This document shows, piece by piece, positions 57,668-64,000 of a stretch of DNA of 64,000 nucleotides. This stretch comes from VAZQ01 sp963744275. Its GTDB lineage: Bacteria; Pseudomonadota; Alphaproteobacteria; Rhizobiales; Xanthobacteraceae. The DNA is taken from positions 1 to 64,000 of the forward strand of contig CAVUSX010000012.1 in assembly GCA_963744275.1 (NCBI GenBank). The letters run 5' to 3'. Each line of letters opens with the position of its first letter. Position 1 is the stretch's first letter. Below the pieces are notes generated by a model, which was given only the letters and a program-made list of their open reading frames with translations, was not told the origin of the DNA and did not search any database. The translations under genes were made by a program, and so were the position numbers.

Positions 57668-58030
57668 TCAGCTGCGGTTGACGATATCGACGATCTTCCG
57701 AGACGACGGATCGACGATCAGCACCTGGTTCTGCAGCATGGCGAAGTCGTAGGGCTTCACCGCCGGCACCTCGTTGCCGACCTTGGTGGGCAGCGGCTGC
57801 AACTTGATGGAGCTCGGCGCCGCCGCTCCGATGGTCGCCTTGAAGGCGGCGGGTGCCGTCTCCTTGGTGGCCTGTGGGCTCACGCCCTGCCAAATCTCCT
57901 TCTGCTGGGCGGTGGTCAGGTTGAGATGATCATTGGGGGCAGCCGAATTTGCCATCCCGGCCGCGCCAGCGACGCCGGCGCTCGCCACCAGCGCGAGCGC
58001 GGCCATTCCATTGCGGAAGTAACCATTCAT
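57668..58030 (-). CDS. DUF1236 domain-containing secreted protein
   Basis: This is a 120-residue exported protein: signal peptide MNGYFRNGMAALALVASAGVAGAAG, then a helical LNLTTAQQKEIWQGV segment and the DUF1236 end PYDFAMLQNQVLIVDPSSRKIVDIV. DUF1236 is almost confined to Hyphomicrobiales and has no known function. Intact. Confidence 0.85.
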   Translation of the reverse strand: MNGYFRNGMAALALVASAGVAGAAGMANSAAPNDHLNLTTAQQKEIWQGVSPQATKETAPAAFKATIGAAAPSSIKLQPLPTKVGNEVPAVKPYDFAMLQNQVLIVDPSSRKIVDIVNRS

Positions 58031-58387
58031 GGTTCATGTCCTTGTCTGGTTCGAAAGCCCCGCCTGCCGAATCAATTCGACGCCGCGCCGCCGGTTGCGC
58101 AATTGCTGCGCGGCATTGTGTCTCGAACCAGAACGATGCCGATCACCGCGCTGTCGCCCACCAAATCAGCAGGCCAGTCCGGCGTCGCGCTTTGCGCCAA
58201 GCACTTCGCGCCAGACGGGTGCGCTCAGATGAGCGCGGGTCTCTGCGGCATTTTGATGCGCCCGGTGCCGGTTCTCGACAGGCCCACGCATCAGGTGCTT
58301 ATGTATCGGGACGGGCGACGCATCAGGACCGCGGACAGGTCTCGTGATCACGGCACAGAGAGACGGTCCGCCGGGAGGAAGAATAAG
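58031..58387. other. Intergenic stretch between divergent secreted-protein genes
   Basis: No gene or clear repeat recognised. It must hold the leftward promoter of the DUF1236 gene and the rightward one of the next gene. A strong ribosome site (GGAGGAAG) lies at its right edge. Confidence 0.5.
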
Positions 58388-58726
58388 ATGCACAAGAAGC
58401 CTTTGCTCGTTTTGACCATCGGCATGCTCGCGGCCTGCTCGTTCCTGGGAAACGCAAACGCGCAGCCGGCCGCCGCCAGCGCGAATTTCTCCGGCACCTA
58501 TCGCTGCGAGCCCGAACCGGTCTCCTGCCAGGCGTCCGGACAGACCTTCACGGTCACGCAATCGGGCGACACCCTGGAGATGAAGAACGACAAGGGCCTG
58601 GTCGGGCGCGCCAGCGTGACCAGCAACATCTCGCTGAGCGCGGGCGGCCCCTGGAACATGCTGGGCGTCGTGGTGCCGGACGGCCGCATTCAATGGTCGA
58701 ACGGCACCGTGTGGCGCAAGCAGTGA
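58388..58726 (+). CDS. Small secreted hypothetical protein
   Basis: This protein of about 112 residues has a signal peptide (MHKKPLLVLTIGMLAACSFLGNANAQ). The LAAC in it could also be a lipobox. The small beta-rich mature domain reads FSGTYRCEPEPVSCQASGQTFTV, TLEMKNDKGLVGRASV, and IQWSNGTVWRKQ at the very end, a pattern typical of secreted lipocalin-like small proteins. GGAGGAAG precedes ATG 58388. It converges with leuD. Confidence 0.7.
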   Translation: MHKKPLLVLTIGMLAACSFLGNANAQPAAASANFSGTYRCEPEPVSCQASGQTFTVTQSGDTLEMKNDKGLVGRASVTSNISLSAGGPWNMLGVVVPDGRIQWSNGTVWRKQ

Positions 58727-58760
58727 GCTCGGTCTCGGTCTGAATTCGTGGCCCCGCCCG

Positions 58761-59366
58761 TCACACCCACGGCCGCGCTGCCTTGGCGTTCGCCTCGAAG
58801 CGGTCGATCTTGTCCTTCTTGACCATGGTCAGGGCGATGTCGTCGAGCCCGTTGAGCATGCAATGCTTGCGGTGCGGATCGATGTCGAAGCGCACGACGC
58901 CGCCGTCGGGGCCACGGATCTCCTGTTTCTCCAGGTCGATGGAGAGCGTCGCATTGGCGCCGCGCTCGGCGTCGTCGAACAGCTTCTCCAGGTCCTGCGG
59001 GCTGACCTTGATGGGCAGAACGCCGTTCTTGAAGCAGTTGTTGTAGAAGATGTCGCCGAAGGAGGTCGAGATCACGCAACGGATGCCGAAATCCATGAGC
59101 GCCCAGGGGGCATGCTCGCGCGAGGAGCCGCAGCCGAAATTGTCGCCCGCCACCAGCACCTTGGCGTTGCGATAGGCCGGCTTGTTGAGCACGAAATCCG
59201 GGTTCTCGCTGCCGTCGTCGCGGTAGCGCTTCTCGGAGAACAGGCCGGTGCCGAGCCCGGTGCGCTTGATGGTCTTGAGGAACTGCTTGGGGATGATCAT
59301 GTCGGTATCGACATTGATCATCTTGAGCGGAGCGGCGACGCCTTCCAGTACCGTGAACTTGTCCAT
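58761..59366 (-). CDS. leuD: 3-isopropylmalate dehydratase small subunit
   Basis: LeuD forms isopropylmalate isomerase with LeuC (2- to 3-isopropylmalate). It has the family signatures MINVDTDMIIPKQFLKTIKR, VLVAGDNFGCGSSREHAPWAL and CVISTSFGDIFYNNCFKNGVLP. 201 residues, intact, ATG 59366. Its partner leuC is 2 kb upstream on the same strand, separated by a metallopeptidase gene, a small gene and an IS1182 fragment. Confidence 0.97.
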   Translation of the reverse strand: MDKFTVLEGVAAPLKMINVDTDMIIPKQFLKTIKRTGLGTGLFSEKRYRDDGSENPDFVLNKPAYRNAKVLVAGDNFGCGSSREHAPWALMDFGIRCVISTSFGDIFYNNCFKNGVLPIKVSPQDLEKLFDDAERGANATLSIDLEKQEIRGPDGGVVRFDIDPHRKHCMLNGLDDIALTMVKKDKIDRFEANAKAARPWV

Positions 59367-59460
59367 GGGTCTATCAATCCCGTGATCGCGACGAACCTGC
59401 CTGAACCGGGGTCCGTGCCGGAGCCTTTATCGCGAATGGCGGCGCGGCGAAAGGCCCGCC

Positions 59461-59889
59461 TTACGCAACGCTCTCCTCGATTGCATGCATGTCGTCGTCG
59501 GAGAGGCCGAAATGGTGGCCGATCTCGTGCACCAGCACATGCGCGATGATGGCTCCCAGCGTCTCGTCGTGCTCGCCCCAATAGTCGAGGATCGGCCGGC
59601 GGTAGAGCCAGATCATGTTGGGCATCTGGACCGGCGCGCTCTCGTGCCGGAACGGCAGGCCGACGCCCTGGAACAGGCCGAGCAGGTCGAACTCGCTCTC
59701 GGCCCCCATCTGGTCCAGCACCTCGTCGGTGGGGAAATCCTCGACCCGGATGACCAGGTCCTCGCACAAGGCGCGGAACTTGGTCGGCAACCGGCGGAAC
59801 GCCTCGATCGCGATGACCTCGATCTCGTCCAGCGAGGGCGCCCTGAGGCCCCCCCATTCGAGCGGATCGGAAAATGCAGGATCGGACAT
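59461..59889 (-). CDS. Minimal zincin metallopeptidase (DUF1025/MMP-like family)
   Basis: This is a 142-residue protein with the zinc motif HVLVHEIGHHFGLSDDDM near the C-terminus, after PNMIWLYRRPILDYW and an N-terminal DEIEVIAIEAFRRLPTKFR helix. That is the standard layout of the small 'possibl_zinc metallopeptidase' family. ATG 59889 (MSDPAFSD) is chosen. Its place next to leuD is common in this order. Substrate unknown. Confidence 0.88.
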   Translation of the reverse strand: MSDPAFSDPLEWGGLRAPSLDEIEVIAIEAFRRLPTKFRALCEDLVIRVEDFPTDEVLDQMGAESEFDLLGLFQGVGLPFRHESAPVQMPNMIWLYRRPILDYWGEHDETLGAIIAHVLVHEIGHHFGLSDDDMHAIEESVA

Positions 59890-59987
59890 GGGGTGGTTGT
59901 AAGCACATGCGGGCGATGAGCCAAGGCTTAACGACGGTTGACCTCCCGGCCCCGATGGGCGAGCCTTCGATCTGGCACAGAGAGAAT

Positions 59988-60305
59988 ATGGTGTTGCGGA
60001 TGCGTGCGATGAAGCGGGCGGCGGTTGCGGGCACAATCATGCTGGCGCTGACGGGTGTCGGGCCTTGGCGGCCGGCCATGGCGCAAAATGCCGGCCCCGC
60101 CCAGGACGCAACGCCGGCACAGAATGGTGAAACCGCGCCGCGTCCCCGCGTCCGCCAGCCGGCCCGGGTCCGGGTGCATCCGCTGGCGCAATCCAATCCG
60201 GGGCCGGATGCGGTGCGCCAATGCAGCTTCTGGCTCGCAACCGAATACCGCCCGAGCGGCACCGTCATCGTGCCCCGGCAGCACTGCTGGTGGGAACGCG
60301 GCTGA
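59988..60305 (+). CDS. Small secreted hypothetical protein
   Basis: This protein of about 105 residues has a signal peptide (MKRAAVAGTIMLALTGVGPWRPAMAQ, after a few leading residues), a proline/glutamine-rich middle, and an end with two cysteines (QCSFWLATEYRPSGTVIVPR, QHCWWERG). ATG 59988 has AGAGA upstream; ATG 60000 or 60009 are alternatives. It lies just before the truncated IS1182. Confidence 0.6.
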   Translation: MVLRMRAMKRAAVAGTIMLALTGVGPWRPAMAQNAGPAQDATPAQNGETAPRPRVRQPARVRVHPLAQSNPGPDAVRQCSFWLATEYRPSGTVIVPRQHCWWERG

Positions 60306-60323
60306 GAGGCGCGTGGCCTGTTT

Positions 60324-61407
60324 CGTAGGATGGGTTGAGCTCTGGCCGGCCGCATGGTCGGCCAGGGCGGCGATGTCCTCGCTGGTGGCATAATGGGTAT
60401 CGACCAGAAGGGTTTCCGGAGCTCGGCCATAGCGACGGACCACGTCATTCACCATCGGACCCGCCAGACCCGCATCGTTGCGCCGATTCGTCATCTCGAC
60501 CGATACGATGATCCCCTCATTGGGCGTGACCGCGATCTGCGTGTTGTAGGCCGGACCGATCGCCCCGTCGGCAAAACGCATGTTGCGCGCCGCGGGATCG
60601 CTGAGCGAGGCTTTCGGCTCGGACTTCTTCGCCTCGTCCTGCGAATGCCGCTTCGCCCGCTGCTCCCTCTCGCTCCGCACGCGATCGAGTGCCGCCCGCG
60701 CCCGTTCGGCGCGCTCCTTCACCTCCCGAGCTGCCCGCTCCTGCGCCGCCCGCTTGCGCCGCGAGGAGGCCTCGGGATCGGCTCCGATTTCCGCTTTGAG
60801 CGCAACAAGGCGCTGCTCAACCGCAGCCCCGATCTGCGCTAGCTTGTTGCCGGTCTTGAACGATTCCCGGCTGGCATTCGCCCGCACCTTGGTGCCGTCG
60901 ACAGCAATCTCGACGAGCGAGACTACTCCCTCGGCGATCAGCGCCGTCACGCTCTCGGTCAGCAACCGGTCGAGCACCTCCACGTGCGCGACCCGGAAGT
61001 CCGAAAGACCATGATAATTCAACGGCACCCCACCAGCGATCCACCGATAGGCCAGGTCGCGCTCTGCAAGCCGCTCAAGCTGCCGTGCCGAGCCAACCCC
61101 CTCGATGGTCGCGTAAAGCCACAACGCCAGCAGAACCGCAGGATCGGGCGGCGGACGCCCCGGCTCCCCCTCCCGCGACTTGATCGCATCGTAAAGCGCC
61201 TGCAAATCCAGTCCGTCGACAAAGCTCATCACGATCCGGACCCGATGGTCGCTCGGCAGCAGCGCCTCCAGATCAATAAAGTCCCAGCGCGTTTGAAACC
61301 GATCCGCCCGAATAAACCGTGCATCCCTGGTCATCGAATCACCTCGCTTCTTGCGAAACCCATCGGCGGTGTTTGATGGGTTTCGCAAGAGCTCAACCCA
61401 TCCTACG
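60324..61407. repeat. 19-bp inverted repeats bracketing the IS1182 fragment
   Basis: cgtaggatgggttgagctc (60324-60342) and its exact complement (61389-61407) flank the truncated transposase. The right copy continues inward into gatgggtttcgcaa, giving a small extragenic palindrome of its own. These are chromosomal repeat sequences rather than the IS termini. Confidence 0.75.
60343..61334 (-). pseudogene. IS1182-family transposase, 3'-truncated
   Basis: The transposase is read leftward from ATG 61334 (MTRDARFIRADRFQTRWDFI). It has the family N-terminus (PSDHRVRIVMSFVDGLDL, GEPGRPPPDPAVLLALWLYA), the first catalytic Asp in EIAVDGTKVRANAS, and FADGAIGPAYNTQIAVTPNE. A VDTHYATSEDIAALADHAAG stretch follows. 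Recognisable sequence stops at about 60345, before the catalytic Glu and C-terminus. The frame runs on as non-transposase sequence to 59928. A dead fragment. Confidence 0.88.
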
Positions 61408-61423
61408 GCGGATCAGCCGCGCC

Positions 61424-62831
61424 TCAATTCCACTCCCGCACGTCCACGAAATGGCCGGCGATGGCGGCGGCGGCCGCCATCACGGGCGAGACCAGGTGGG
61501 TGCGGCCCTTGTAGCCCTGGCGGCCCTCGAAGTTGCGGTTGGAGGTCGAGGCGCAGCGCTCGCCCGGCATCAGCTTGTCGGGATTCATGGCCAGGCACAT
61601 GGAGCAGCCGGGCTCGCGCCATTCGAAGCCGGCCGCCACGAAAGGTCTTGTGCAGCCCCTCGGCCTCGGCCTGCTCCTTGACCAGCCCGGAGCCCGGCAC
61701 GATCATGGCGTTGACGTTGCCGTTCACGTGCTTGCCTGCGACCGCGCGCGCCACCGCGCGGAGGTCCTCGATGCGCCCATTGGTGCAGGAGCCGATGAAC
61801 ACGCGGTCGAGCTTGAGCTCGGTGATCTTCTCGCCGCCCTTCAGCCCCATGTACTCGAACGAGGTCGCGGCGGCGCGCCGCTTGCTCTCGTCGGCGATCT
61901 GATCGAGCACCGGGACGCGGCCGGTGACCGAGATCACCTGCTCCGGGCTGGTGCCCCAGGTGACCAGCGGCGGCAGGTTGGCGGCATCGAGCTTGATCTC
62001 GCGGTCGAAATGCGCGCCCGCATCGGAATTGAGCGTCTCCCAATACCGCATGGCCTCGTCCCAGGCCTTGCCCTTGGGGGCCTTGGGACGGCCTTTGAGA
62101 TATTCATAGGTCTTTGCGTCGGGCGCGATGAAGCCGGCCTTGGCGCCGCCCTCGACCGACATGTTGCAGACCGTCATGCGGCCCTCCAGCGAGAGCGCGC
62201 GGATCGCCTCGCCGGCATATTCGAGCGCATAGCCGGTGCCGCCGGCGGTGCCGATCTCGCCGATGATGCCGAGGATGATGTCCTTGGCGGTGACACCGTC
62301 GGGCAGCTTGCCGTCCACCACGGCCCGCATGTTCATCGATTTGCTCTGGATCAGGGTCTGGGTCGCCAGCACATGCTCGACCTCGGAGGTGCCGATGCCG
62401 TAGGCGAGCGACCCGAAGGCGCCGTGGGTGGCGGTATGGCTGTCGCCGCACACGATGGTGGTGCCGGGCAGCGTGAAGCCCTGCTCGGGCCCGATGATGT
62501 GGACGATGCCCTGGCGCTTGTCGAACTCGTTGTAATATTCGATGCCGAAATCCTTGGCGTTCTGCGCCAGCGTGCGGATCTGCTCGGCGCTTTCGGGGTC
62601 CGGATTGGGCACGCTGCGATCGGTGGTCGGCACGTTGTGATCGACCACCGCGAGCGTCTTTTCGGGCGAGCGCAGCTTGCGGCCCGACAGCCGCAGCCCC
62701 TCGAAGGCCTGCGGGCTCGTGACCTCGTGCACCAAGTGCCGGTCCACGTAGATCAGGCAGGTGCCGTCGGGCTGCTCGTCGACCAGATGATCGTCCCAGA
62801 GCTTGTCGTAGAGGGTGCGGGGCTTGGCCAT
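61424..62831 (-). CDS. leuC: 3-isopropylmalate dehydratase large subunit; one frameshift as sequenced
   Basis: This is an aconitase-family 4Fe-4S enzyme of leucine synthesis. It starts MAKPRTLYDKLWDDHLVDEQ. Conserved blocks are IVCGDSHTATHGAFGSLAYG, IGTSEVEHVLATQTLIQ, FIGSCTNGRIEDLRAVARA, and after the slip GFEWREPGCSMCLAMNPDKL and NRNFEGRQGYKGRTHLVSP. Cluster cysteines are in GSCTN and GCSMC. The frame break is at the AAA run 61641-61643: removing one base gives HKTFVAAGFEW. About 469 residues after repair. This is another likely homopolymer error in an essential biosynthetic gene. Confidence 0.95.
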
Positions 62832-63101
62832 GGGCGGATTCCTACAGGGCGATTTGGGAGGCTTATTTAGTCGGTCGCAGGCGCGCTGGAAAGTGCCGCA
62901 GCTGCGCGGCCGTCATGCGGCTAGGCCGTCATGCGGCTCGGCCGCCACGCGGCTTTCAATTCGCGACGGCCTCGATCTCGAGCTTGGTTCCGGTCGAGAG
63001 GCGCGCAGCCGCGGCGACTTGGTAGATCGCTGCGACGCCCGAGCAGGCCGTGGAGTACCAGCCAGCTGGCGCTCGCGCCGCGCAAAGCGACCGCCGCCCG
63101 C

Positions 63102-63497
63102 TTACTTGGCGGGAGCTTCGGCCGTTCCGGCGGCCTGGCGGGTATCGGTCTTCTTCTCGACGATGCGGGCTGATTTGCCGCGCAAGCCGCGCAGGTAATA
63201 CAGCTTGGCGCGCCGCACCTTGCCGCGCCGTACCACCTTGATCGAATCGACCAGCGGCGAATACAGCGGAAAGACGCGCTCGACGCCCTCGCCATAGGAG
63301 ATCTTGCGCACCGTGAAGTTCTCGTTGATGCCGGCTCCCGAGCGCCCGATGCATACGCCCTCATAGGCCTGGATGCGGCTGCGCTCGCCCTCCACCACCT
63401 TGACGTTGACCGAGACGGTGTCGCCGGGCTCGAACGGCGGGATGGTCTTGGCGAGCTTGGTCATCTGCTCTTGCTCGAGCTGCTTGATCAGGTTCAT
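63102..63497 (-). CDS. rplS: 50S ribosomal protein L19
   Basis: L19 is a 50S protein at the 30S-50S interface. MNLIKQLEQEQMTKLAKTIP, FEPGDTVSVNVKVVEGERSR, GINENFTVRKISYGEGVERV, and RRGKVRRAKLYYLRGLRGKSARI are diagnostic. 131 residues with a short Ala-rich tail. ATG 63497 is chosen over an upstream in-frame extension. It lies downstream of trmD on the same strand, the standard trmD-rplS order. Confidence 0.97.
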   Translation of the reverse strand: MNLIKQLEQEQMTKLAKTIPPFEPGDTVSVNVKVVEGERSRIQAYEGVCIGRSGAGINENFTVRKISYGEGVERVFPLYSPLVDSIKVVRRGKVRRAKLYYLRGLRGKSARIVEKKTDTRQAAGTAEAPAK

Positions 63498-63673
63498 GGA
63501 AGTCTCCGTCGGCTGCGCCGGAAATGCAGGGCGCAATTCGGCAAATCAAGTCCGGCCAATGAGGTTACGGGTCGGCGAAGCTCATACGATAAAGAATGCG
63601 CTTTGTCACGCTTTCGCCCCGGCCCGGCCGAATCCCTCGGCCTGAAGGCGTTTGGGGCCGTTTTCATTAAGGT

Positions 63674-64000
63674 TTAGCGGCGGCCCGCCACATAGGCGGC
63701 CCACAGGTCGGGCCGGCGCTCGCGGGTCAGGCGCTCGGCCTCGCTTTGGCGCCAGGCCTTGACCTTGGCGTGGTCGCCGCCGGTCAGCACCTCCGGGATG
63801 GGGCGGCCTTCCCAGACCGCAGGGCGGGTGAATTGCGGATATTCGAGCAGGCCGCCGGTGTGGCTCTCCTCGGCCCCGGAGGCTTCCTTGCCCATGACGC
63901 CCGGCAACAGCCGGATGCAGGCATCGATGAGCGCATAGGCCGCGATCTCGCCGCCCGAAAGCACATAGTCGCCGACCGAGACCTCCTGCAGGTTGCGGCC
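63674..64000 (-). CDS. trmD: tRNA (guanine-N1)-methyltransferase, 3' part only
   Basis: This is the C-terminal part of TrmD, which makes m1G37 in tRNA. The knot-region block NLQEVSVGDYVLSGGEIAA, YALIDACIRLLPGVMGK, then EASGAEESHTGGLLEYPQFTRP and IPEVLTGGDHAKVKAW are unmistakable. The gene runs off the right end of the window, so its N-terminal half is not seen. It lies 176 bp upstream of rplS. Confidence 0.95.
   Translation of the reverse strand, partial: GRNLQEVSVGDYVLSGGEIAAYALIDACIRLLPGVMGKEASGAEESHTGGLLEYPQFTRPAVWEGRPIPEVLTGGDHAKVKAWRQSEAERLTRERRPDLWAAYVAGRR

Noticed and set aside
61533..62870. 445-codon plus-strand frame opposite leuC
   Set aside because: Antisense shadow of leuC, which carries all the aconitase-family motifs.

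Overview
This window reads as a GC-rich alphaproteobacterial (Hyphomicrobiales, Bradyrhizobium/Xanthobacter-like) chromosome from about 17.5 kb to the right end. The evidence is the gene content and order (trmD, rplS, leuC, leuD, leuB, asd, sdhCDAB, an msrP-like pair, argG, rlmN), a DUF1236 protein, a tripartite-tricarboxylate (Bug) binding protein, and REP-like repeats of the 'atggccgggcttgtcccggccat' type common in that order. It is joined to a left arm (1 to about 17.5 kb) of different character. That arm has lower GC, two complete-length insertion sequences, a TetR/short-chain-dehydrogenase pair, a tRNA-Ala 3' remnant and a defence-island-like gene set. The join runs through two gene fragments (16.5-17.5 kb) and is either illegitimate recombination or an assembly chimera.

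Layout. 1-3.5 kb: IS1634-family and IS3-family elements. 3.7-5.2 kb: tetR plus SDR operon with an operator-like palindrome. 5.15-5.77 kb: non-coding, with a tRNA-Ala 3' piece and direct repeats, attachment-site-like. 5.77-12.0 kb: a leftward operon of a multi-ubiquitin/E2 protein, a JAB deubiquitinase, a ThiF-type E1, an AAA+ ATPase and a subtilisin-like (S8) protease, the last two resembling the IetAS defence pair. 12.18-13.5 kb: divergent XRE regulator and ImmA/IrrE metallopeptidase, with two 22-bp repeats spaced 30 bp apart, each covering the -35 box of one divergent promoter. 13.7-16.4 kb: an HD phosphohydrolase and small proteins including DUF3892. 16.5-17.5 kb: fragments of DUF2130 and of an aldo/keto reductase-P-loop kinase. 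17.5-24.4 kb: beta-propeller protein, MFS transporter, rlmN, PAP2 phosphatase, argG. 24.5-25.8 kb: an intact IS4-family element inside a REP repeat, with an 11-bp target duplication. 28.8-37.9 kb: one giant, roughly 3000-residue T5SS/PEP-CTERM-associated repeat protein. 38-64 kb: housekeeping and metabolic genes (succinate dehydrogenase, methionine sulfoxide reductase, NDH-2, leucine and lysine/threonine biosynthesis, L19, TrmD) with small secreted proteins and repeats.

The most interesting content is the 5.8-13.5 kb locus. Everything for a minimal ubiquitin-to-protease route is in one operon: modifier, E1, E2, deubiquitinase, unfoldase and protease, with a CapH/CapP-like regulator pair reading the other way. 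The joint function is inferred.

Many genes carry single-base frameshifts, including sdhA, sdhB and leuC. Several lie in homopolymer runs, so most look like sequencing indels rather than true pseudogenes. Coordinates for frameshifted genes are given for the whole reconstructed gene.
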